A DNA stretch of 64,000 bases from GCA-2401735 sp051252095. Its GTDB lineage: Bacteria; Pseudomonadota; Gammaproteobacteria; Burkholderiales; Methylophilaceae. The notes beneath the pieces are model-generated. The model searched no databases and was not told the origin of the DNA. It was given only the letters and a program-made list of their open reading frames with translations. The position numbers and the translations under genes are program-made. The DNA is taken from positions 5,129-69,128 of the forward strand of contig JBPOFK010000013.1 in NCBI GenBank assembly GCA_051252095.1, read 5' to 3'. Positions 1-7,932 of the stretch are shown here, piece by piece (the first letter of the stretch is position 1; every line of letters starts with the position of its first letter).

Positions 1-27
1 TCACTACTCTTGAATGTTATTGCTTTA

Positions 28-684
28 TCACGCATTGTTTAACAACCATTCTGCTAAATCATTAAACTGATTGAATATACCCTTTGGATGATGCTTCAGT
101 AAGGCATCACTAGTATGAGCGCCAAAAGTCACAGCTAAGCTATCTACGCCTGCATTTTTCGCCATTTGCAAATCATAAGTGCTATCTCCAATCATCAGTG
201 TCCGCTCTGGCGTCACTACTAACGCATCCATTAGCTCATCTAACATCTGTGGATGCGGTTTCGAGAAGCACTCATCAACTGTTCTGGTTTCCTTAAAATA
301 TTTAGTGGTAGTCGTGTGTTGCAAAGCCAAATTCAATCCTCTTCGCCCTTTTCCAGTTGCAACTGCCTGTTTATAACCACGCCGCCATAACTCAGAAAGT
401 AACGCCCCAGCTCCATCAAATAAAGGTACTCCTTTTTCCTTAGCAAAATAATTTAAGGTATATTGTCGAGCTAAAACTTGCGCTTGCGCTTCTGATATAT
501 TGGGATATAAGGCTCGAATTGACTCATGCAAGCCCAAACCAATGACGCCTCTTGCTGTTTCTTCCGTTAGCTTATTCAAGCCCACCTCTTCAGCAGCTAG
601 CATTAATGCTCGCGCAATCATGCCTGTAGAATCGGCTAAAGTCCCATCCCAATCCCACACAATTAAGTCGTATTTTTTTTTCAT
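28..684 (-). CDS. HAD-family phosphatase, phosphoglycolate phosphatase-like
   Basis: This 218-residue protein is a haloacid-dehalogenase-superfamily phosphohydrolase. Motif I, DWDGTLADS, gives the nucleophile Asp11 and the acid/base Asp13. A Lys in FSKPHP (motif III) and GDSTYDL (motif IV) complete the active site. A helical cap domain sits between motifs I and III, as in Gph-type enzymes. The length fits phosphoglycolate or pyrophosphate phosphatases, but the substrate cannot be read from sequence. It lies 27 bases downstream of rluC on the same strand, so the two are probably cotranscribed. An rluC/HAD/rne neighbourhood is common in betaproteobacteria (recalled, not searched). The family call is firm and the substrate is unknown. 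Confidence 0.85.
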   Translation of the reverse strand: MKKKYDLIVWDWDGTLADSTGMIARALMLAAEEVGLNKLTEETARGVIGLGLHESIRALYPNISEAQAQVLARQYTLNYFAKEKGVPLFDGAGALLSELWRRGYKQAVATGKGRRGLNLALQHTTTTKYFKETRTVDECFSKPHPQMLDELMDALVVTPERTLMIGDSTYDLQMAKNAGVDSLAVTFGAHTSDALLKHHPKGIFNQFNDLAEWLLNNA

Positions 685-711
685 CTGGTTAAAAACGTTC
701 TGGCTTATTTA

Positions 712-1704
712 TCAAGATTTTTTCGTTAATGATTGTTTAAAACTTTCTAACATATTGGGCAATGGGGCCACTAATCGCAATCGAGCATTAGTCAAAGGAT
801 GTTGCAGTTTGGTTTCATACGAATGTAGAAACATACGCTTTAAACCTTTTTTGTGTAATTGTTTATTTAGCTCAAAGTCGCCATATTTATCATCGCCCAG
901 AATTGGAAAACCCAAATGGGCCAATTGCACTCTTAACTGGTGTGTACGCCCAGTCACCAACTTTGCTTCCAATAAACTGAACCCCTCAAATGATTCTTTC
1001 AGATAAAAAACAGTTTCCGACACTTGCGCTTCATCGTACTTATCTTTGTGTTTGTCTGTGACGACATTCACACGCCTTTCGCCACTCGGCAATACATATT
1101 TTTGTAAATCCAAGACAACTCGTTTCTTTGCTTCTACCCATTCACCTGAGACCATAACAGCATAGCGTTTATCCGTTTTATTTGCTCTAATCGCCGCATG
1201 TAATGCGACGAGTGCGGTACGCTTTTTTGCCAATAGCAACACACCGGATGTTTCACGATCTAAACGATGCACTAATTCTAAAAACTTTGCTGCTGGTCTT
1301 TCTAAACGCAATTGTTCAATCACGCCGCGACTCACACCACTTCCGCCGTGTACGGCATATCCAGCCGGCTTATCAATAACCAAAATTGACTCATCCTCAT
1401 AGATTACTGCCTGATCAAACACTGGCTTGATTGAAACATGCCCTGCTGCTTTAGGCTGTGTTGTGGTACGGATCGGAGGGATGCGTACTACATCATTAAG
1501 CTTTAATTTATGTGAAGCATCTACGCGCCCTTTGTTCACACGGACCTCGCCGCTGCGCAAAATGCGGTAAATATGTCGCTTTGGTACCCCTTTTAGCATT
1601 TTTGCTAAAAAATTATCAATCCGTTGCCCTTCACTCGCTTCATCAACTTCTATTTTAGCCGCAGCAGTGGCGCTGACTTGTTTATTTTCACTTACTTGCG
1701 TCAT
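712..1704 (-). CDS. rluC: 23S rRNA pseudouridine synthase, RluC type
   Basis: A 330-residue RluA-family pseudouridine synthase. An S4 RNA-binding domain covers about residues 26-80. The catalytic domain follows and carries HRLDRETSG, with catalytic Asp149. RluC isomerises uridines 955, 2504 and 2580 of 23S rRNA in E. coli. The RluC assignment, rather than RluD, rests on the N-terminal S4 domain form and on the divergent position next to rne, an arrangement also found in E. coli. The ATG at 1704 opens directly after a short leader. The HAD phosphatase follows closely on the same strand. Confidence 0.9.
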   Translation of the reverse strand: MTQVSENKQVSATAAAKIEVDEASEGQRIDNFLAKMLKGVPKRHIYRILRSGEVRVNKGRVDASHKLKLNDVVRIPPIRTTTQPKAAGHVSIKPVFDQAVIYEDESILVIDKPAGYAVHGGSGVSRGVIEQLRLERPAAKFLELVHRLDRETSGVLLLAKKRTALVALHAAIRANKTDKRYAVMVSGEWVEAKKRVVLDLQKYVLPSGERRVNVVTDKHKDKYDEAQVSETVFYLKESFEGFSLLEAKLVTGRTHQLRVQLAHLGFPILGDDKYGDFELNKQLHKKGLKRMFLHSYETKLQHPLTNARLRLVAPLPNMLESFKQSLTKKS

Positions 1705-2230
1705 ATATTTTGCTTAAAAGCCCAATTAAGCCTATACTCTAGTGTCGTCAAAAAATGTTAATAATGCATTTATTTCCGACACTAAAATATTACTTTTTAA
1801 GAATATTTAAATTAAAGAACATTTGGTTAATACCGCTCGCCATATTAAGTAGCGATAAAAAAATTTGCGCTCTAGCCGCTGCAGATAATGAAAATAAAGT
1901 GCGACTATAGTTACTGAAGAACTAATTTTAACGAATTTATCGCTGCAAAGCATGAATTTTAAGCCTATTTTAAGTGAAACGCTCATTCATCTCATCATGA
2001 TTGATAGAAAAATGTAAATGTCATAACGGTGTGCATTAGCACCTCGAGGACCATATTGTCCAGACAGATTAAAATTTTTGCCTAAGCAACAACTTAAATC
2101 AAGCTTATACAGGTGACAACTTAAATATAGTGTCCAGATGTCGTTAGCATCACTCAACATGATGCATCTTCAGTATTCTATCTCCGCTTGAAATCTCAAA
2201 AAATCTGCCCGCTGAGCGTGGGAGTACATA
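1705..2230. other. Divergent rluC-rne intergenic region with long rne leader
   Basis: These 526 bases separate the rluC and rne start codons, which face apart. I see no gene here. The region is AT-rich. It contains an 8-base inverted repeat, TAGTGTCG (1740-1747) and CGACACTA (1777-1784), near rluC. It also holds a GGAC/GTCC hairpin at 2048-2061 and a hairpin over the rne ribosome binding site. E. coli rne has a leader of several hundred bases through which RNase E controls its own mRNA. A similar long leader here is an inference from spacing. I could not place a convincing sigma-70 promoter for either gene. Confidence 0.5.
2208..2224 (+). promoter_or_regulatory. Hairpin overlapping the rne ribosome binding site
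   Basis: CCCGC (2208-2212) can pair with GTGGG (2218-2222) around the loop TGAGC, counting one G-U pair. The right arm includes the first bases of the Shine-Dalgarno element GGGAG (2220-2224), which lies 6 bases before the rne ATG at 2231. Folding would partly hide the ribosome binding site. This suggests translational control, fitting the known autoregulation of rne in enterobacteria, but the effect here is inferred. Confidence 0.4.
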
Positions 2231-4825
2231 ATGAAACGCATGTTATTTAATGCAACGCAAGCAGAAGAGCTGCGCGTTGCCATTGTTGATGGTCAAAAAC
2301 TAATTGACTTAGACATAGAACACACAGGTAAGGAACAACGTAAAAGCAATATCTATAAAGGGATTATCACCCGCATAGAACCATCACTAGAAGCCGCTTT
2401 TGTCGATTATGGCACAGAGCGCCATGGCTTTTTGCCATTCAAAGAAATTGCTCGTAGCTACTTTGGCAATAAACCTGAGGGCGGCAAAACTCGCATTCAG
2501 GATGTAATCAAAGAAGGCCAAGAACTGATCGTGCAAGTAGATAAAGATGAGCGTGGAACTAAAGGCGCCGCGTTAACTAGTTACATTTCACTTGCTGGTC
2601 GCTATTTAGTTCTAATGCCTAACAATCCACGTGGAGGCGGTGTTTCTCGTCGCGTTGAAGGTGAAGAGCGTAATGAACTTCGCGATACGATGGCAGCATT
2701 AAATGTGCCTAAAGGCATGAGCATTATTGCCAGAACAGCTGGCATTGGCCGTAGTGCAGAAGAACTGCAATGGGATTTGGACTATTTGCTACAGCTGTGG
2801 TCAGCGATTGACGATGCTGGACAAGAAAAAAATGATGAAAACAATAAACGCATTAACCCTGCACCTGAACTCATCTATTTAGAATCTAACCTTGTCATTC
2901 GTGCAATCCGTGACTACTTCAATTCTGACATCGGAGAAATTTTAATCGATACAGAAGAAACCTATGAGCAAGCAAAGCACTTCATGAGTGTAGTGATGCC
3001 AGGGAATGAAGCAAGAGTAAAACTTTATGAAGATGAAATTCCTTTATTTTCACGCTTCCAAATTGAGCATCAAATCGAAACCGCACACTCAAGAGAAGTA
3101 AGACTTCCCTCTGGTGGTGCTATTGTCATTGACCATACAGAGGCACTTGTTTCAATTGACGTTAACTCTGGCCGTTCTATTAAAGGCGCCGATATTGAAC
3201 AAACCGCATTTAATACAAACCTTGAAGCAGCAGAGGAAGTCGCACGACAACTAAGGCTTCGTGATTTAGGCGGCCTTGTTGTGATTGATTTCATTGACAT
3301 GGAAAATCAGCGCAATCAGCGTGAAGTAGAAAATCGCATACGTGATGAGTTGCATGCAGATCGTGCACGTGTACAAATTGGTAAAATTTCACGTTTTGGC
3401 TTATTAGAGTTATCACGCCAGCGGTTGCGCCCTAGTCTTGGCGAAGGCAATCATGCAGCCTGCCCTCGTTGTCATGGCACAGGTCATATTCGTGGTATTG
3501 AGTCTACAGCACTTCATATTCTCCGGATTACGCAAGAAGAAGCGATGAAAGACAATAGCGCTATCATTCAAGTGCAACTACCAGTTGATGCCGCAACGTT
3601 TCTATTAAATGAAAAACGTGCTGAGATTCATAGCATAGAACAAGTGATGAAGGTGGAAGTAATATTAATTCCAAATATTCACATGGAAACACCTAACTAC
3701 AGTATCACCCGTATTAAACAAGATGATGTTAACGAAGAAACAGCACGTGCAAGCTATGATTTAGTAGAATTGCCGCCTGAAAATGCATATTCTTTAAGTA
3801 GGGTTGTTGATGCAAAACCAATACCGCTAGAAGCTGTTGTTAAGGGGATTATTACCTCTACGCCGGCCCCTATTTTTGAAAGAAAAATACCAGTAGAAAC
3901 TGCAAAGACCTCATTCTTAGGTCGTATTAAAAAATGGTTAAGCGGTGAAGGCGAAGTGAAAACAGAACCTGTAGCTGAAAAAGAAAGAACAAATAATAAC
4001 CGTGATCGCAACAAAAATAGAAACCGTAACAGAAACCGCAATAAAAATCGCAATGACAATTGGAATCAGCGCACTGATAGTCAGCCAAGACAAGAAAGGG
4101 CTGAAACAGCGCAACCAAATACTGAAACGAATACTAGCCAACCTAAAGAACAAGCGGCTCTTACAAAAAATGAGCACACCAACAAAGCAAATAATCAGCA
4201 ACGCGGTAACAGGCGTGGACGAGGTGGTAGACGAGACCGTAAACCAAGAGATGAAAATAACAATACATCTACAGGACAGCTAGATAAAAGCAACGCTTCT
4301 ACAACGCCTGCTTCAGAAGTAGCTGACGTGCATGAAACACAAGCTAGAGTTGAAACTACAGTAAAAAATACGCCGGACGAAAAGCGCGTAGCGCAAGTCG
4401 ATCAAGCAGCTAAGATACAAGCTGAAACAGCAGAGGTAACGAAGGCAGCACCAAAACCGCGTAGAAAGTCTGCCAAGCCTAAACAAACCGCTAAAGTGAA
4501 GCAGGAAGATAAGGCTGTAGTAGCTGAAACTGAAAGCAAACCAACTACAGAAGCAAACTCAGAATCGGCGAATAAAGAAGCTAATAAACAGGCAGCTAAA
4601 AAAACAAGTAAACCTAGAACGCCGCGTAAACCTAAAACGCAGAAATCTACTAATCTTGAAGATAGCGGCTTGCAATTGGTAGAGACAAAAGTCACTTCTA
4701 ATAGTAACAAAGTAGAAGAAAAATCGGAGAGTCCAAAAGCGCCCCGTAAAACGGGCAATTGGAAAAAAGAAGATAACAAAGACAATACTGAAACGCCACT
4801 AGTTATGGTGGAAACACAAAAATAA
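2231..4825 (+). CDS. rne: Ribonuclease E
   Basis: An 864-residue RNase E/G-family endoribonuclease that cleaves single-stranded AU-rich RNA and nucleates the degradosome. The N-terminal half holds the S1 domain (about 38-120), the RNase H-like and 5'-sensor regions, and catalytic Asp310 (SIDVNSGR) and Asp353 (VIDFID). The zinc-link CPRCHGTG has Cys411 and Cys414. From about residue 585 the protein becomes low-complexity, with an Asn/Arg repeat at about 595-620 and long Lys/Ala/Thr/Glu-rich stretches. Such a disordered tail marks RNase E rather than RNase G. It usually binds RNA and degradosome partners through short motifs that I cannot identify here. The start has a GGGAG Shine-Dalgarno element, and a strong terminator follows the stop. 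Confidence 0.96.
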   Translation: MKRMLFNATQAEELRVAIVDGQKLIDLDIEHTGKEQRKSNIYKGIITRIEPSLEAAFVDYGTERHGFLPFKEIARSYFGNKPEGGKTRIQDVIKEGQELIVQVDKDERGTKGAALTSYISLAGRYLVLMPNNPRGGGVSRRVEGEERNELRDTMAALNVPKGMSIIARTAGIGRSAEELQWDLDYLLQLWSAIDDAGQEKNDENNKRINPAPELIYLESNLVIRAIRDYFNSDIGEILIDTEETYEQAKHFMSVVMPGNEARVKLYEDEIPLFSRFQIEHQIETAHSREVRLPSGGAIVIDHTEALVSIDVNSGRSIKGADIEQTAFNTNLEAAEEVARQLRLRDLGGLVVIDFIDMENQRNQREVENRIRDELHADRARVQIGKISRFGLLELSRQRLRPSLGEGNHAACPRCHGTGHIRGIESTALHILRITQEEAMKDNSAIIQVQLPVDAATFLLNEKRAEIHSIEQVMKVEVILIPNIHMETPNYSITRIKQDDVNEETARASYDLVELPPENAYSLSRVVDAKPIPLEAVVKGIITSTPAPIFERKIPVETAKTSFLGRIKKWLSGEGEVKTEPVAEKERTNNNRDRNKNRNRNRNRNKNRNDNWNQRTDSQPRQERAETAQPNTETNTSQPKEQAALTKNEHTNKANNQQRGNRRGRGGRRDRKPRDENNNTSTGQLDKSNASTTPASEVADVHETQARVETTVKNTPDEKRVAQVDQAAKIQAETAEVTKAAPKPRRKSAKPKQTAKVKQEDKAVVAETESKPTTEANSESANKEANKQAAKKTSKPRTPRKPKTQKSTNLEDSGLQLVETKVTSNSNKVEEKSESPKAPRKTGNWKKEDNKDNTETPLVMVETQK

Positions 4826-4843
4826 TCACTTTTGTTCAATGTT

Positions 4844-4871
4844 AAAAAAGCCCGACTTGTCGGGCTTTTTT
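4844..4871. terminator. Bidirectional Rho-independent terminator, rne / DUF190
   Basis: GCCCGA (4850-4855) pairs with TCGGGC (4860-4865) around CTTG. The stem is flanked by six A residues on the left and six or more T residues on the right. The symmetry lets it serve rne from the left and the convergent crcB-DUF190 pair from the right. Confidence 0.9.
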
Positions 4872-4896
4872 ATATAACATTACTCTTACTGACAAC

Positions 4897-5211
4897 TTAT
4901 TGCGTCTCTCCTGCTTCCGCAGGAAATTTAACGTAAACCAATGATTCTTTTTCTGCCTTTAACAAGGTCAGTAACCGATTTATTGCCTCCTCTGGCGCGA
5001 AAAAATCGAGAATTATAGGCACATCCCCGGCTAGCTCAAAAAAATGCTGTTCATGCAGCTCTCCGTGCCGACCAAATCCAGCGATTGCACGTGATGCAGT
5101 ACCCCCTTGAATACCAACCGAAGTCGCTTGCCTTAAAATCCATTCATAAAGCAAATCGTTCTGGTGTCGTAAAGCCTCGGGGACAAATAGTTTTAGATAA
5201 GTCACCTGCAT
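4897..5211 (-). CDS. DUF190 family protein
   Basis: A 104-residue protein recognisable as DUF190 (COG1993), a small ferredoxin-like fold distantly related to PII signalling proteins. Visible family traits are the N-terminal YLKLFVPE strand, the GIQGGTASRAIAGFG loop and the conserved ending around VYVKFPAE. It begins 5 bases after the crcB stop on the same strand, so the two are one operon. DUF190 genes are repeatedly found beside crcB, which suggests a role in fluoride handling or its regulation. The biochemical function is not established. The terminator at 4844-4871 lies just downstream. Confidence 0.8.
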   Translation of the reverse strand: MQVTYLKLFVPEALRHQNDLLYEWILRQATSVGIQGGTASRAIAGFGRHGELHEQHFFELAGDVPIILDFFAPEEAINRLLTLLKAEKESLVYVKFPAEAGETQ

Positions 5212-5216
5212 TAGTT

Positions 5217-5600
5217 TTAACCTTTAATCAATTGTATTGTGAATATACCAAGCCCAGTCATCAGCAAAGAACCTATCACGTGAACCAATATATGTGTAGC
5301 TGCCCAACCATATTGTCCACGCGCAAATAGATTGACGCCCTCCACTGAAAATGTAGAAAACGTTGTCATCCCTCCAAGAAACCCTGTCATAACAAAAAGG
5401 CGCACTTCAGGCGAAACTGTTGGCGCTAAGGCAAAACCTGCTACCGCTAAACCCATTAGATAACCGCCAACCAAATTTGCAACGAGTGTCCCCAATGCTA
5501 AAACAGGTAATGTTGCATTTAATACCAAACCTAAACCCCATCGCATCCAAGCGCCTAAGGCAGCGCCTAATCCTACTGCAACCCATTGCCCGACTAACAT
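5217..5600 (-). CDS. crcB: Fluoride ion channel CrcB/Fluc
   Basis: A 127-residue four-helix membrane protein of the Fluc/CrcB family, which exports fluoride as a dual-topology dimer. Family signatures are GAALGAWMRWGLG near the N terminus, TLVANLVGGYLMG with the pore Asn, and GFLGGMTTFSTFS in the third helix, containing the phenylalanine and threonine residues of the channel. The ATG at 5600 is preceded by a GAGGAAA ribosome binding site. I looked upstream for a fluoride riboswitch and saw no match to its conserved elements. Confidence 0.93.
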   Translation of the reverse strand: MLVGQWVAVGLGAALGAWMRWGLGLVLNATLPVLALGTLVANLVGGYLMGLAVAGFALAPTVSPEVRLFVMTGFLGGMTTFSTFSVEGVNLFARGQYGWAATHILVHVIGSLLMTGLGIFTIQLIKG

Positions 5601-5612
5601 ACTGTTTCCTCG

Positions 5613-5641
5613 TTTAGAATTTCATCATTACCATTTATAAT
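5613..5641 (+). promoter_or_regulatory. Candidate sigma-70 promoter for glgA
   Basis: TTTAGA (5613-5618) and a perfect TATAAT (5636-5641) are separated by 17 bases. Transcription would start near 5648, giving a leader of about 37 bases before the GTG start of glgA. The -35 matches 4 of 6 positions. AT-rich DNA makes chance matches fairly likely. Confidence 0.45.
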
Positions 5642-5684
5642 AGTAGATATACCCTCTTTCACCAAATTTCATAATGAGAAAAAA

Positions 5685-7139
5685 GTGCACGTCTTATTTG
5701 TAACATCTGAAGCATTTCCATTAATTAAAACTGGTGGCCTTGCTGATGTAAGTGGCGCATTACCAAAAGCAATTAAAAACCTATCGGACTTTGATGGTGA
5801 TATAAAAATTCTCATACCTGCATACAATGGGGTACTGCAAAAGCTAAGAGATGCTAGGCAGGTGGCGACCATCACAGCATTAGGTCAGATTTGCCAGCTC
5901 TATGCTGGTAAAATGCCAGACAGCCAAGTAGAAGTGATTGCTATTCATAATAGCTCCTTGTATGAGCGTGAGGGTGGGCCATATAACGATGTCAATGGGA
6001 ATGACTGGCCTGATAATGCATTAAGATTTGGTGTGCTTTCAAGAATAGCAAGCTTACTATCAAAACCAAGCTCCCCGCTGAACTGGCAACCTACGCTTAT
6101 TCACTGTAATGACTGGCAAACTGGACTAACGCCTATCTATGTCAAACTAGTTGATCAGACACCAGTTAAAACAGTTTTTAGCATACATAATATGGCGTAT
6201 CAAGGAAATTTTGATCGAACCGTGATGAAGCTATTGGAATTGCCGCCAACACATTTCACAATAAACGGTTATGAATTCTATAATCAGATTTCATTTATGA
6301 AAGCTGGTCTTTATTATGCTGATTTTCTCAGCACAGTCAGCCCTACTTATGCAAAAGAAATTCAAACAGCCGATTATGGTTTTGGTTTGCAAGGTTTACT
6401 AAAAACACGACAACAGAAGCTCATTGGCATTTTAAATGGAATTGACATTGAAGATTGGAATCCAAAAACAGATCAATATTTAAATAAGCATTACTCGACG
6501 TCTAATATGACGGGCAAAAAAACAATCAAAAGTGACCTACAAAAAACATTTGGGCTCAATATTGATGCTAATGCACCATTATTGGGCATTGTAAGTCGGT
6601 TTGCTTATCAAAAAGGGTTGGATTTATTACCGCAAACGATTCCAGCACTAATTGCAGAAGGTTGTCAGATTGCTATTTTGGGCAGCGGTGAAAAATCATT
6701 AGAAGATAGTTTTGCTATTTTACAAAAAACCTACCCAAATCAAGTTGGTGTCAAAATTGGCTACAATGAAATATTGTCACATAACATCATGGCGGGTGCT
6801 GATATGTTTATCATGCCATCTCGTTTTGAACCGTGTGGATTGAACCAACTATATGGCCTTGCCTATGGTACGCCACCTATTGTCTCAGCCACTGGTGGTT
6901 TAGCTGACTCTGTAAACGATAGTAATCCAGAGTCGATACGCAATAATACAGCAACTGGGTTTGTGATAAAAAATGTCACGCATGTATCACTTTTGGTCGC
7001 TATTCGGCATGCTGTTAGTATTTGGAAAGATAAAAAAACTTGGCGGGAAATACAAAAAAATGGCATGAAAACCGACGTCAGTTGGGCGTCAAGCGCCATT
7101 TCTTATCTTGAATTGTATAAAAAAACATTGGATCAATAA
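5685..7139 (+). CDS. glgA: Glycogen synthase (ADP-glucose)
   Basis: A 484-residue GT5 glycosyltransferase that extends alpha-1,4-glucan from ADP-glucose, close to the 477 residues of E. coli GlgA. The N terminus reads HVLFVTSEAFPLIKTGG, containing the KTGGL ADP-glucose-binding motif. The C-terminal Rossmann domain contains EPCGLNQL, with the catalytic Glu382, followed by a TGGLADSV loop. GTG at 5685 is the right start because the conserved N terminus begins there. The ATG at 5674 is in another frame and ends after nine codons. No other glycogen genes (glgB, glgC, glgP, glgX) lie in the window, so glgA stands alone here. Confidence 0.95.
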   Translation: MHVLFVTSEAFPLIKTGGLADVSGALPKAIKNLSDFDGDIKILIPAYNGVLQKLRDARQVATITALGQICQLYAGKMPDSQVEVIAIHNSSLYEREGGPYNDVNGNDWPDNALRFGVLSRIASLLSKPSSPLNWQPTLIHCNDWQTGLTPIYVKLVDQTPVKTVFSIHNMAYQGNFDRTVMKLLELPPTHFTINGYEFYNQISFMKAGLYYADFLSTVSPTYAKEIQTADYGFGLQGLLKTRQQKLIGILNGIDIEDWNPKTDQYLNKHYSTSNMTGKKTIKSDLQKTFGLNIDANAPLLGIVSRFAYQKGLDLLPQTIPALIAEGCQIAILGSGEKSLEDSFAILQKTYPNQVGVKIGYNEILSHNIMAGADMFIMPSRFEPCGLNQLYGLAYGTPPIVSATGGLADSVNDSNPESIRNNTATGFVIKNVTHVSLLVAIRHAVSIWKDKKTWREIQKNGMKTDVSWASSAISYLELYKKTLDQ

Positions 7140-7210
7140 GGAAAATTAAAGTTGGCACGGTGTATGCTTTATATTAATTAAGCTTCTCCAAAGCTAAAAT
7201 CTCCTCCCTT

Positions 7211-7246
7211 GAGGCGACATTTAATTCAAATGCCGCCTCATTTTTT
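7211..7246. terminator. Terminator between convergent glgA and orn
   Basis: GAGGCG (7211-7216) pairs with CGCCTC (7234-7239). The stem continues inward through CATTT/AAATG past an A/C mismatch, and ATTTTTT follows. It is placed to end glgA transcription. Confidence 0.85.
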
Positions 7247-7257
7247 ATCCAGCACTC

Positions 7258-7821
7258 CTACTTTATAATAAAGTGTTCACGGTAATATTTGAGTTCATCT
7301 ATCGACTCATATACATCCGCCAGCGCTTCATGCTTACTTGATTTTTTAAATCCTGAATAGATATCAGGTTTCCACCGTCTCGAGAGTTCTTTAAATACAC
7401 TGACATCTAAATTACGATAGTGAAAGAAAGCTTCTAAATCAGGCATGTAACGTGCCATAAATCTGCGATCTTGGCATATTGAATTCCCACACATCGGCGA
7501 CTTCCCTGCTGGCACATACTGCTTCAAAAATTCAAGCATCTGTGCGGTTGCAGCCATTTCATCTATTTCAGAAGCTTTCACCCTATCAATTAACCCACTT
7601 TTGCCATGCGTGCCTTTATTCCATGCGTCCATGCCATCTAAAACGTCATCAGACTGGTGAACGACAATGACTGGCGACTCCGCTAATACATTTAACTCTG
7701 AATCTGTTACTACTGCTGCTAATTCTAGAATGCGGTCTGTATCTGGCAACAAACCACTCATTTCCATATCCAACCAAATTAAGTTGTCTTTATTTAATAC
7801 ATTACTTTGAGCTTCCATCAT
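7258..7821 (-). CDS. orn: Oligoribonuclease
   Basis: A DEDDh-family 3'-5' exoribonuclease that degrades 2-5 nucleotide RNAs, including pGpG from cyclic-di-GMP turnover. Conserved segments are LIWLDMEMSGL (first Asp and Glu), VHQSDDVLDGMD, KSPMCGNSICQDRRF and SKHEALADV with the catalytic His and last Asp. It closely parallels the 181-residue E. coli enzyme. The frame stays open to a GTG at 7851, but family alignment favours the tandem ATGs at 7821/7818, preceded by a GGAA element. That gives about 187 residues. The gene faces away from the Ste24 gene and converges with glgA. Confidence 0.94.
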   Translation of the reverse strand: MMEAQSNVLNKDNLIWLDMEMSGLLPDTDRILELAAVVTDSELNVLAESPVIVVHQSDDVLDGMDAWNKGTHGKSGLIDRVKASEIDEMAATAQMLEFLKQYVPAGKSPMCGNSICQDRRFMARYMPDLEAFFHYRNLDVSVFKELSRRWKPDIYSGFKKSSKHEALADVYESIDELKYYREHFIIK

Positions 7822-7932
7822 GATTTCCATTAAAATAGTCATTAATTGCACAGTACTAGAACTAAATGTAGTACAAATGCTTCAAAATACAATAAATAAC
7901 ATCATATCAGGTTAGCAGAATACTTTTAAAAT

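Noticed and set aside
1705..2230. Small gene in the rluC-rne gap
   Set aside because: No frame with a start, ribosome binding site and plausible codons was seen.
3990..4050. CRISPR-like or tandem DNA repeat
   Set aside because: The repetition is a coding Asn/Arg tract in rne, without spacer structure.
3754..4201. Hydrophobic minus-strand frames opposite rne
   Set aside because: They are the antisense of Asn/Arg and Glu/Lys-rich codons, so hydrophobicity is an artefact.
4402..4839. Long open frame on the minus strand opposite rne
   Set aside because: It lies in the low-complexity tail and its composition is explained by the opposite strand. No start signal or family likeness.
5601..5684. 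Fluoride riboswitch upstream of crcB
   Set aside because: I did not see the conserved elements. A covariance search would settle it.
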